Shown: positions 11,790-22,902 of the stretch, piece by piece
How positions within the stretch are numbered: the first letter of the stretch is position 1
How the letters are laid out: the number at the start of each line of letters is the position of its first letter
DNA from: Luzula sylvatica
Taxonomy: Eukaryota; Streptophyta; Magnoliopsida; Poales; Juncaceae
Length of the DNA stretch: 64,000 nt
Assembly: GCA_946800325.1 (NCBI GenBank)
Contig: OX326957.1
Span: 62,889,070 to 62,953,069, forward strand
Reading direction: 5' to 3'
Made by a program: the position numbers and the translations under genes
The notes under the pieces: model-generated
The model's database searches: none
What the model saw: only the letters and a program-made list of their open reading frames with translations
What the model was told of the DNA's origin: nothing

Positions 11790-12345
11790 ATAGTCCGTTC
11801 GCATAGTCCGTTATAACGGACTGGTTAGTCCGTTGTAACGGACACTGTATTGGATATAGGAAATTGGGAATTTTTGCGAAAAACACATATTCCGTTATAA
11901 CGGACTTGGAGTCCGTTGTAACGGACCCTGTATATGATGCGGGGGTGTGAGGAGGACTGTGAATAAACGCATATTCCGTTGTAACGGACTTGGAGTCCGT
12001 TGTAACGGACCTTGTATCTGAGACGAGGATGCGGGGATGCCTAGGGTGTCTTATGGAGTCCGTTGTAATGGACATGGTCCGTTGTAACGGAGATCTACGC
12101 AGTCAATCCGTTGTAACGGACATTATGTTGCGTTATAACGGACTGGTCTCTGGAAATTTGGACAAAGGTTTGCAGAAAATAGCGTTATAACGGACCTAGG
12201 TTGCGTTATAACGGACATGTTTCTGGCAATTTTGGCCAAACTCCGGAATAAATAGCGTTGTAACGGCCTGGACTTCCGTTGTAACGGAGTACCAATGATA
12301 CTGGAGGTCCGTTGTAACGGACTATGGTGCGTTATAACGGACTGG
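11790..12345 (+). repeat. Array of ~16 palindromes TCCGTTRTAACGGA in the copia-B leader
   Basis: The 14-bp palindrome TCCGTTATAACGGA, or its one-base variant TCCGTTGTAACGGA, or GCGTTATAACGGA, recurs at about 11808, 11828, 11889, 11911, 11972, 11994, 12057, 12077, 12107, 12132, 12181, 12203, 12255, 12274, 12308 and 12331. Many come in pairs about 20 bp apart, with pairs 50-80 bp apart. Each copy holds AACGG on both strands, the core of plant MYB/MSA-type sites. The array is non-coding and lies between primer site and gag. Confidence 0.9.
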
Positions 12346-13120
12346 TTTCTGGTTGCTGATTTTGTTTTCGTGATAACTTTGGCTACAAAACTTGAAATTT
12401 TGAGTTCTTTATATCTATTTGATCGGCATCAATCATACTAGCATATAATTCGATAATTATTTAGAATAATTAGACTCCCAAATAAAATCATATGCATATA
12501 GAAAATCTTGTGATAGTGATATAATATGATTATGTCACGAATTTAGAAACATGCAATGGCATGATCCCTCATAATATTTAAGTCATGGAAATGCCTTCCA
12601 TATCCACAACCACCGAGTTTGGTGTTACATTTCACGTGGGTTCAGGCTAAAGTCGGGCACGTGATATTGTAATCATCGAAAGGGTGGCAAGCGTTAAATC
12701 GGGACTTGTGAGGTACAGGCTAAAGTCGACTGACTAGTAGCTTATTTGAACGATACGTTGGAGATGGTTATGACTTAACCGTCCAGGCCAATCAGATTGG
12801 AGTTCGGGGCATAGATAGGATGCACACACGGAACTGGGATTGTATAGGATACGATCCATCACCGAAATCCTATAAAGGTTAAGAGTCGTATTGGATACGA
12901 TTGGATATAATCCTACATAAATAACGGGATCCCACTCGATAGGCTAAAGTCACTTGTGGGAGGAACGGAAATATGGGTCTTGAGTGTTATGGACTTGGAG
13001 TCCCGTATCGGTATGAGGGTTATCGATTCGATAAAATAACACTATCATATAATCATCATATAAGCACTATAAGATAAGTACGCAACGTTAGTAATCAATC
13101 TTTTATTTCATTTGTAGAAC
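12346..13120 (+). other. Rest of the copia-B leader
   Basis: Non-coding. A short motif AGGCTAAAGTC occurs three times (12644, 12717, 12941). The gag ATG follows at 13121. A long leader between LTR and gag is usually where packaging and dimerisation signals lie, but none can be named here. Confidence 0.5.
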
Positions 13121-14006
13121 ATGTCTTCTAGTAACACCAGCACATTATCGATTAGAACGGTATTAGAAAAGGAAAAGCTAGTGGGTCAGAACTACTTAGA
13201 CTGGCACCGAAACCTGAGAATAGTTCTCAGGCAAGAGGGCAAGAGTCACGTATTGGATACGAAATCAGTAGAACCGGACCCCGAAGCTACGGCCGAGGAA
13301 AAGGCCGCGTTTGAGAAACTTAAGAAGGACTCAAATGACGTTACGTGCCTCATGTTGGCATGTATGGACGCTAGTCTTCAAAAGCAGTTTGAGGACTCGG
13401 ATGCATACTCAATAAACGTTGTGCTCAAGGAAATGTTCCAAGAGCAGGAGCGTATTGAACGGTTCAGTACGCTCAAAGAGTTAGTAAACTGCAAGATGCC
13501 TTCGGGGTCTTCGGTTAGCACTCACGTTTTGAAAGTGCAAGCTCTCATAGACCGTCTAGAGAGGCTAGGAGAGAAATTGTCGAAGATTATGCAACAAGAT
13601 TTGATCTTGTGTGCACTTCCTCCAATGTTTTCTCCGTTCGTGACTAACTATCATATGCATTCGATGGATAAGACGATCCCTGAGGTTCACGGAATGCTCA
13701 AGAATTTTGAATCGGAGACGTTGAAGTCGTCCGGAGAAAACAGGGCAAGAGTTGCCGGGAATGTTCTCACAATTCAGAATAAGGATCGTAAAAGATCAAA
13801 GTCCAAGGATGGTTCGGCTAAGAAACGTTCGAAGCCGGATAAAAAGGGAAAGGAGAAATCCAAGGATGAGACGTGCTTTCATTGTCACAAAGCTGGACAT
13901 TGGAAGCGCGATTGCAAGTCTTACCTCGAGGAGGTGAAGAAGGGCAAGGCGGTTTCAGCGACCGGCCTCTCAGGTATTAACGTTATTGAAGTTAATATTT
14001 CAACTA
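13121..14006 (+). pseudogene. Copia-B gag
   Basis: ATG at 13121 opens gag: the copia gag fold (LVGQNYLDWHRNLRIVL near residue 20), a basic Lys/Ser-rich stretch near 13790-13860, and the CCHC knuckle CFHCHKAGHWKRDC near 13875-13916. The frame is intact to the LINE insertion at 14007. The same target bases, read in the same phase, stand before the protease at 16739, so gag and pol were one continuous frame before the LINE arrived. Confidence 0.9.
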
Positions 14007-16250
14007 AGGCAACTAGATGAACCAATATCCCCTGAGGAAGTTGATGCTATGATTAAAACCTGGAAACCAAACAAGTCACCAGGCCCAGATGGATGGAATG
14101 GGGAATTCTTCAAGGCTTATTAGCCTTATCTGAGGAATGAGATCATCTCAATTCTACAAAACCATAACCCAAATGAGAGTTCAGGTGATGCAGCCTTATC
14201 TTTCATAACCTTAATTCCAAAAAAGGAAAATCCCCTTTTGCCTAAGGATTACAGACCAATAAGCCTAATCACTGGTATGCAAAATATTTTTTCAAAAATT
14301 CTTTCCAACAGACTTAAATCTGTTATAAACCAAATTATTCTTCCAAACCAATTAGGTTTTATTGAAAAGAGAGAAATCAGTGAGTGTTTAGTTTATGCCA
14401 GAGGGGTAACCCATATTTCCCACACATATAATAAACCTTTGCTTCTCTTTAAAGCTGATATTCATAAAGCTTTCGATACAATTTCATGGCCTTTCATGAT
14501 CCAAGTACTCAAAGCCAGGGGCTTTGGTTCCACTTGGATCAATTGGGTCACTAACATATCCTTCCAAGGCAAAGCAAAAATACTACTCAATGGTATCCCT
14601 GGCAAGACAATACATTTGAAAAGGGAGGTAAGGCAAGGTGACCCACTTTCCCCACATCTCTTTATAATTGCCATGGACACTTTGGAAAGAATACTGGAAC
14701 AAATGAGTAAGAGAGGAATCATTGAAAAAGCAATTAAAGAAGCTGAGAATGCTCTGTTTTATGCAGATGATTCTTTGTTTTTGATCAAACCAGAAATTCC
14801 ACAAGTGAGAAGACTCAAATTGGTTCTTAATGCATTTGGTAACTCATCAGGTCTCACTATCAATTATGATAAATCAGAATTCACAGTAGTAGGAGATAGA
14901 AGAAGAGAAGAAGAAAGAGTTGAAAACATTAAAAACATAGAAAATGAAATAGGATGCCCTAAAAAAGACCTTCCATTTAAATACTTAGGGTATCCTCTTC
15001 ATTTTAAGAAACCAAATAAATAGTTTTTCAGAGAAATAATAGAAAAATTCAAGAGGAAAATAGAAGGATGGCAAGGCTCAATATTAAACATGTCAGGTAG
15101 AATTGTATTAATCAATTCTGCACTGACATCTCTAGCCACATATTACCTTCAAGTGTTTAAATTTCCCAAATGGGTAATTAAGGAGATTGATAAGATAAAG
15201 AGGGAATTTCTTTGGAAAGGTACCTCTAAGGTAGGCTATCCTTTAGTAGTCTGGCAGAGTGTCTGCAGACCAAAAAAGGGAGGGGGATTAGGCCTCCTCG
15301 ATTTAGAGGTCTTTAACAGAGCTATGTTGCTTAAATGGCACTGGAAATATAACCACCCAAGTGGCTTAAACTGGCAAAGCTTAATTCCATCATTAAATCC
15401 AACCATTGATCTCAATTTAAAAAATCCAAAACTCTCTTACTTCTGTAAAATTTTACAGAAAGACAAAGCATTTTTCCAAGCCAACATTTTGTGTCATCTC
15501 AGAGGAGGAGAAAACACTTCTTTCTGGGAAGGGGAATGGGGGTTGGGGGAGAAGATGAAATTAAGATATCCTTTACTCTATAGCCACCGATCGAGTTATG
15601 ATATCACAGTTAAACAAATGAAAAGCAAAACAATTGAAACACACTTCAAAAATAGAATCTCAGAAGAAGCAAAAGAAGAAATGAAGAAGCTAAAAGAGCA
15701 ATTAAATCAAATAAATATGAGTAAGGAAAAAGATGTAATACTCTGGAAAGGCAATGCAAAAAACAATTTCACCGTTAATAATGCATACTCACAACTGGCT
15801 CTGGGAGTTCTTTCCCATACAGATCTGGCCAACGTTTGGTCCATACAAATTCCTGAGAGATTCAAAACATTCATTTGGCTTGCGATACAAAACAGGATAC
15901 TCACGATCGATAACTTACAGAAAAGAGGGTGGCAAATGGCAAATCGATGCCCTTTATGCCTCAAATCCAGTGAAAGTGTATTCCATCTGGCTTGTGAGTG
16001 TGTGTCTAGCCAAAAAACGTGGAGATTACTCAAGAGTGATAACAAATTCGGCAAAAATCTAAGCAAAAAAACTGAATCGCTCTTTCAATCAGATCTGCTA
16101 GATCGCGATACATCTCAAATCCAAAAGCAAATGTTTGCGATATATCTGTTCGTTATATGGAGAGAGAGATGCTCGAGATCATTCACAGATCAAAAAAAAA
16201 ACAGAAGAAGATCTAGTGAAAGAAATAATAGAAGAAAAACAGAAGTATGA
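14007..16250 (+). pseudogene. LINE ORF2 fragment: reverse transcriptase and zf-RVT region
   Basis: A single frame runs from the truncation point to 16250. It begins just before the reverse transcriptase domain with KSPGPDGWNGEFFK, then has PLLPKDYRPISLI, FKADIHKAFDTISW, VRQGDPLSPHLFI and the catalytic FYADD box at about 14757, matching L1-clade reverse transcriptases. The C-terminal part resembles the zf-RVT region (RCPLCLKSSESVFHL near 15948). The endonuclease domain is missing through truncation. Stops at 14121-14123 and 15021-15023 lie in the same frame, so these are point mutations. The element cannot move by itself. Confidence 0.9.
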
Positions 16251-16725
16251 AAAAGCGAAAGGAGAGAAGAAACAACGAAGAGAGAAACAAAGAGTAAGAA
16301 ACAAAGCAGGAGAACTTACCGGAGAATAGAAGAAAAAGGAAGAAGAAGAAGGAAGACGAAGAAGAGAAGAAGAAAAGACGAATGAAGAGAGAGAAAGAGG
16401 AGGATAGATCTGAAAGAAGAGTGTAGAAGCGTGTAGAAGCGGCGCGATGCATACGAGGCGAGAGTTTTGTGCTAGGACGCGAAACTGGGCTGGGCTGCGA
16501 TTTTAGTTACTTGTATATATTATATACTAGGAGTTGGGCTGAGGATTTTAGTAATAGCCTAGTTTATTTCATTTTCTTGCAAATATACCCTTTTTTGAAT
16601 ACTAATTTAATGTATAGGATAGATTTTAATAGGGGTATATGTATAAAAATGTAATCTGTGTTGCTTTTTTGAATGAAAATATTTGGAAGAGGGGTGTACA
16701 AACCCTCTCCAATTTCCTCAAAAAA
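14007..16725 (+). mobile_element. 5'-truncated L1-type LINE inserted in copia-B
   Basis: Flanked by a 13-bp duplication AATATTTCAACTA (13994-14006 and 16726-16738) and ending in a short A run, both typical of target-primed reverse transcription. The 5' end falls inside ORF2, so about the first half of the element is missing. It lies in the same direction as copia-B. The 3' UTR (16251-16725) contains a purine-rich tract near 16250-16420. Confidence 0.9.
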
Positions 16726-16738
16726 AATATTTCAACTA

Positions 16739-19700
16739 TGACTAATTGGGTATTGGATACCGGTTGTGGGACTCATATTTGTCGAAATATGCAGGTTCTT
16801 CAAAATAGTCGAAGGTTGGAAAAGGGTGAAGTCGATCTACGCGTCGGGAATGGAGCAAGAGTTGCTGCGTTTGCCGTAGGAGTAGTTAATTTGACTTTGC
16901 CTAGTGGACTTATATTAGTACTAAATAATTGTTATTATGTACCGACATTATGTAAGAACATAATAAGTGTGTCGAAACTGGCCAATGATGGCTATGAATT
17001 CGTTATTAGGAATAATGAGTTTTCGATATGTAAGGATTCTATTATCTATGGAAATGTTCTGTTAGAAAATGGTCTTTATGTGTTGGATTTCGATCACGGA
17101 AATAATAAGTCCATATATAACGTTAATGCAAAAAGGATTAAACCTAAAGTTGATAATCGGACTTTCTTTTGGCATTGTCGTCTCGGTCATGTGAATGAGA
17201 AACGCATTGCTAGACTCCATAAAGATGGAATGCTAGACTCATTTGAATTGGATTCATTTGGGAATTGCGAATCTTGTTTGCTTGGCAAGATGACTAAGGC
17301 GCCGTTCTCCAAGGTTGGAGAGCGGTCCAACGATCTATTGGAACTCATACATTCCGATGTATGTGGACCAATGAGCATTGAGGCAAGAGGAGGCTATCGA
17401 TACTTTGTTACGTTTACGGACGATCATAGTAGATATGGATATATCTATTTGATGCGTACTAAATCGGAGACCTTTGAAAAGTTCAAAGAGTTTCAAAACG
17501 AAGTTGAAAATCAGCTTGGCAAGAAAATTAAAGCCATTCGATTGGATCGAGGTGGCGAATATTTGAGCTATGAGTTTGAAGATCATCTAAAAGATTGTGG
17601 AATAGTTTCACAATGGACTCCGGCAGGAACGCCACAATTGAATGGCGTGTCCGAGAGGAGGAATCGGACCTTGTTGGACATGGTTCGATCTATGATGAGT
17701 CAAACTTCCCTTCCAAAATCGTTTTGGGGATATGCCCTAGAGACAGCGGCTTACTTATTAAACCGCATACCTTCTAAATCGGTACCTAAAACGCCATATG
17801 AGATATGGACCGGAAAAGTTCCGAAGTTGTCTTATGTTAAGATTTGGGGATGTGAAGTTTATGTTCGAAAATTATTATCGGACAAGCTCGATCCCAAGTC
17901 TGAAAAATATTTATTTGTTGGGTATCCCAAGGAAACAATGGGGTATTATTTCTATAATCCCGTCGAAAATAAAGTTTTCGTAGCTCGAAGAGGAGTCTTC
18001 CTTGAGGAGGATTTTATCTCTAGGCGAGTGAATGGGACCGAAATAGATCTCGAAGAAATTCGAGACCCGCAAACGAATGTTGAACCGATGAACGTTGATC
18101 CGGTTTCGTCAAATGTTGATGATCCGGAGTCAAGTGCACAAGGCGCTATTCGTAGATCGGGTAGGATTCGTCATGAGCCTATACGATATGGTTTTATCGT
18201 GGCAAATGACGATGAAGTCGAATTCATAGATGATGAACCGACATCTTATCGCGAGGCTATGAAAAGCGAGGATTCCGATAAGTGGCAAACTGCCATGAAA
18301 TTCGAGATTCAATCCATGTAAGATAATCAAGTTTTGAACTTGATTGATCCACCTCCCGGGGTTAAACCAGTGGGATGTAAATGGGCTTGTGGCGAAAGGT
18401 TTCAAACAAATTCATGGTGTAGACTATGAAGAAACGTTTTCTCCCGTAGCAATGCTTAAATCCATACGGATCTTACTTGCTATCTCTGCGTATTATGATT
18501 ACGAGATTTGGCAAATGGATGTTAAAACCGCATTCCTTAACGGGAACTTAGAAGAGGATGTGTACATGACACAGCCCGAGGGTTTTGTCGATTCAAAGAG
18601 TCCGGATAAAGTGTGCAAGTTGCAACGATCCATTTATGGATTGAAGCAAGCTTCTCGGAGTTGGAACATACGTTTCGATGAAGTTATACGAGAATATAAT
18701 TTCGTGAAAAACGTAGAAGAACCTTGTGTATACAAGAAGGTTAGTGGGACCCGCGTAGTATTTCTTGTACTATATGTAGACGACATCTTGATCATAGGAA
18801 ACGACATTCCGATGCTTACAGATGTTAAGAAGTATTTAAATACTCGTTTCGCTATGAAAGATTTGGGCGAGGCCGCTTATATATTAGGCGTGAGGATTTA
18901 TAGAGATAGATCCAAGAAGTTACTCGGCTTGAGTCAAAGCACGTACATCGACAAAGTGTTGAAACAATTTTCAATGCAAAATTCGAAGAAAGGACTTCTT
19001 CCAATGTCGAGTGGCATATCGTATTCTAAAGCTCAATGTCCGACATCGAGCGAAGATAAGAATGCGATGAGTATTGTTCCATACGCTTCGGCGGTTGGAT
19101 CAATTATGTATGCCATGATATGTACGCGCCCCGATGTGTCGTATGCATTGAGCGTCGTTTCGCGTTACCAATCTAATCCAGGGGATATGCATTGGATCGC
19201 GGTTAAGAACATCCTTAAGTACTTACGAAGAACTAAGGATCAATTTCTAATTTATGGTGGTAAGACATCCGGGTTGGTCATCAATGGATATACCGACGCC
19301 AGTTTCCAAACATGTGTCGATGACTTTCGATCACAAAGCGGATACGTGTTTTGTCTAAATGGTGGAGCGGTAGTTTGGAAGAGTTCCAAACAACCCACGA
19401 TAGCAGACTCTACAACTGAATCGGAGTATATTGCTGCTTCCGAAGCGGCAAAGGAGGCGGTATGGATCAAGAAATTTGTGACCGAGCTTGGTGTAGTCCC
19501 GAGCATCTCGAAACCTGTAGTTGTGTATTGCGACAATACGGGCGCAATAGCACAGTCCAAGGAACCGAGGGCACATCACCGCTCCAAGCACATACTCAGA
19601 AAATTTCACTTGATCCGTGAGATTTTGCAAAGAAAGGATGTGATCATTGAAAAGATTGATACTGACAGGAATGTTGCGGACCCGTTTACTAAGCCACTCT

Positions 19701-19771
19701 CGCAAGCTAAGCACGATTATCATGCGAAAGCTATAGGTTTGAGATACCTAGAGGAGGAAGAGAGTAGTTAG
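16739..19771 (+). pseudogene. Copia-B pol: protease, integrase, reverse transcriptase, RNase H
   Basis: Domain order is that of Ty1/copia. Protease WVLDTGCGTHIC at 16747; integrase zinc region with HCRLGHVNEKR near 17173, core with DRGGEYLSYEFEDH near 17548 and the GWxVKIWG-like string near 17840; reverse transcriptase with GVDYEETFSPVA near 18417 and the YVDD box near 18775; RNase H with DASFQTC near 19299 and ADSTTESEY near 19400; natural stop at 19769-19771. Two lesions: TAA at 18319-18321, and a deletion near 18385 that removes about 20 residues before reverse transcriptase and changes frame. The rest is well kept. Confidence 0.9.
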
Positions 19772-21883
19772 TTATCTAAAATGATTGTTTCGTAGGACGA
19801 GATTAGTCTAATAGATTAGTAAACGTTGTATCACCCCAAACTTATCTTATAGTAATGCAATTTCAGAATTTTAAAATTTTTCATTTTTGCATTTATCTTA
19901 TATGAAAACTGTGTGCTGGGTTGTGTAATATGATTACATGAACCTTGATTTGAACTTGTGTGGACGTCGACATGGTTGAGGACTAGGGATGTAAATGGGT
20001 CGGATATTATCCGAACCGATCCGAACCGTATCCGATAAAATATCCGAATCCGAACAAAATTATCCGGATCCGAACGGATCCGGATACGAACCGGATCCGT
20101 TTTTTCGGATCCGGATCCGAATCTGGGACACCATTTAGCAGTCGAATCCGGATTCAAATCCGGATACTATCCGGATCCGAATTTTACCAAAAAATGGATA
20201 TCCGAATTTTACCAAAAAACAGATATCCGTTTTCTATTAAAATAAAATAATTTATCTCATAAATATTTTGCTGATCATTAATGACCGCCAATATTATTTG
20301 CATTTATTACATATTTGCTAAAAAAATGCGTTTATACCTTTGATGCAATGCTTACTATGCTCTCCTACTTATAACACAAATTAAGAAGGTGCAGTGTTCA
20401 ATATATCTGGTGGGACATTTGCAGGGACAAAACATGTCCGGTATGTTTATTTTGCCTTTTTTTTTTGGGCTTCTTTGTTCTTCCCATATGGGCTTTTGTT
20501 CTTTTCTTTTATTTAACGTCATTATACCCGACTTTTTGTAGATTTATACATAAATTTATATAATATATAGCAGTTTGTACTTGTGTTTTGAATATATATT
20601 TAAATATTTGATACGATATTCGTATCCGTGCAACATAGCTTACAATTATATTGTAAAAATATTATGATATTTGATCTTAAACCTCAAATTTATAAAAAAA
20701 AAAAAAAAATACTACTTGAGTTTTAAATATATATTATTAATCATAGTATCCGTTTTAATATCCGAAAAAAATTTGTATCCGTATCCGTATCCGACAATAT
20801 CCGAACCGTATCCGTATCCGTTTAGTATCCGAACCGTATCCGTATCCGAACAGTTCCGTATCCGAAAAATATGGATACGGATCTGGTACGACCACTATCC
20901 GATCCGTATCCGAACCGTTTACACCCCTATTGAGGACTATGTGCAGCAAAACCGTCACACTTAAAGTGTCATTTCTAAACATCCCTAGTCGCGGATCAGC
21001 TTGCTTAAGAGAGAAGCATTTCTATTATTAGATAATAGACTGAACGCGTACACTAGTACGTTTTCCGAGGAGATGATTATGTTTTGCTAATCATGGGACA
21101 AGGTGCTTGTCGAATCGGGAACGTAGATATATGTTGGGTTACATGTATTGGATATGACCGAAGCCGCGAGACCATGACATGGTTTAGTCATTATAGATGG
21201 ACTTGCGACGGATGGGGTTTTAGGTTCTTCAAACTTGAGGGGATCATTGATTGCGTTACGTGCATAACACAATGCTTTGATATGATCTTACGCTCACCGT
21301 AATAGGGAGTTAAAAGGGTCATTATTGGGTATTGTCCGAAACACGGAATTCAATGTGAGTCTCCAAGATAGGAATTGTTTATTCCGAAAGGAAGAGATAT
21401 CTCTTAGGCGCCGCTCGATGAGTCGATTAACGAAATCTCTGGCCAGAGTCAATGATATTAATGGTTAATATCGATTGAAATTTGTTAAATCAACTAGGAA
21501 TCGGGGAATAAGTGTAGTTAATCAAATTATAAGGATGACTATTACCATGCCTTTTGATTAACGGATATCGTAAACAAGAGAACTAGTAACCGCTATTCGA
21601 GATAGGCACAATGATCACAATCATTATTCGTTTTACGAGGGTAGCTATGATGGAGTGACTAGATCCCGCTCATGAGCTTGTAGGCATTGGAAACAACCTA
21701 CTGCCATCGTTAATCGAACCTACATGGTCACACAACGAGTCGTACTAAGTCGGGCTTGATCATAAAATTGGCACATAGGATGTAAATAGCTTGGTATTTG
21801 ATACACGAGCTATATTCTATAAAATCATGCGTATTGGATATGCATGAGTACCTTTTAGGTAGATCTGAAATTGAGTGGGAGAG
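19772..21883 (+). other. Long 3' non-coding module of copia-B (with hAT insertion)
   Basis: About 1.16 kb of copia-B sequence, plus the hAT copy, separates the pol stop from the polypurine tract GAGTGGGAGAG at 21873-21883. Parts near 21325-21390 and 21690-21735 match the corresponding stretch of copia-D read on the minus strand (ATTGGGTATTGT, AAGATAGGAATTGTT, CGAACCTACA(C/T)GGTCACAC). No open frame of note is present. Confidence 0.7.
19984..20929. mobile_element. Non-autonomous hAT element, CGGATAC-array type (copy 2), inside copia-B
   Basis: Inverted ends TAGGGATGTAAATGG and CCGTTTACACCCCTA, flanked by a perfect 8-bp duplication TTGAGGAC (19976-19983 and 20930-20937). Both ends carry dense CCGTATCCG/CGGATCCGGAT units; the middle is AT-rich with a short poly-A run near 20694. 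It lies in the 3' non-coding part of copia-B and so is younger than it. Confidence 0.9.
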
Positions 21884-22897
21884 TGAAGGAAATACAGTTT
21901 CAGGATCAACCGTAAAAGTGTACACAAGGATGAACGAATGTAGTCGTACATTCGTGGCCATAACTGTCAATGGGAAAATCCGATTTGAATGATTCAAATT
22001 GGGTTAGATAGATAATAAGATTATCTACAACCTTCATGAAGAAATATATTTCATATGAACGAAGTATCAGTGTCGTTTATGTTAAATACCGAAAGGGTGC
22101 AACAGTATGACATACAGTTAGTAAAACAGTCATAACTTTTGTATACGAACTCCAATTGGGCTGGGCCAAATTGGGTTGTGTAGATAATGAGATTATCTAC
22201 AACTTTAATGTTGGGTGATTTTCTGTCTGAGCAATTTACCAATTTCGAAATGACAGAATACTGACCAGATTCATGCAGTTTTCTGTGTGAGAGGGTGTAT
22301 ATTGGATATACATGCCTTTTGGCTAATCCTGATCCTATTAGATATAAATAGGATACTTTCTCTCTCATCAAGACTAAGCAATTGAGATAATCATTCTGCC
22401 TAATACACAAGAGAAAAGAGCAAATTCAGATTTGATCTTTCGTGAGTGAAAAGGTGTGTAGAGAGAGAGAAATAGAGAATCGATTAGATCGAGCAAGTTT
22501 GCCGGTGCAGCGTCTAGGCAGCTGCATCCGCGACCGACGTCTTATGAATCACCGTGGATACAAGTAGAGGAGTGTCATTTGTGACTCTTCGATTGTGATC
22601 GACTCGAGTAAGAAAGACGGTGGAAACGCTTGGACGCATGAGGACGAACTCGAGTGAACCGGCGTAGCAAACGATTGGTGAAGGACGCGTGGTGTGGGAC
22701 GCGCGGATTGTCACCAACGTGACAGGAAATAGAAGGCGGCGATCAATCCTTCGTGTGCCATCAATTTGGCACTGGTATAGATCTATCCTTCTATTCGCAT
22801 CGTACCCTCGAAGTCGTGGCGTGATCTCGGGAATCGGGGAATCGGACCGGGCCTTCATTCCGCTGCGCGGGCCCGGGGTCGATGATATTCCCCTACA
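21884..22897 (+). repeat. 3' LTR of copia-B
   Basis: Starts TGAAGGAAATACAG, ends TTCCCCTACA, followed by target copy GAGAG (22898-22902). Aligns over its whole length with 10516-11532, with scattered substitutions and one 3-bp gap near 22278. Confidence 0.93.
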
Positions 22898-22902
22898 GAG
22901 AG

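Larger units (their letters stand above)
10516..22897 (+). mobile_element. Copia-B: complete Ty1/copia element nested in copia-C1
   Basis: Two LTRs of 1017 and 1014 bp (10516-11532, 21884-22897) are flanked by an identical 5-bp duplication GAGAG (10511-10515 and 22898-22902). Inside are a perfect primer site, a ~1.6-kb leader, gag, protease, integrase, reverse transcriptase, RNase H, a long 3' non-coding stretch and a polypurine tract before the 3' LTR. A LINE (14007-16725) and a hAT element (19984-20929) have inserted later. By eye I count roughly 25-30 differences between the LTRs, about 3 percent, which suggests a fairly young insertion. No actively translatable polyprotein remains. Confidence 0.92.

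Noticed and set aside
11790..12345. CRISPR-like array of palindromic repeats
   Set aside because: Plant nuclear context, inside a copia leader; spacers vary in length, resemble each other and no cas genes exist.
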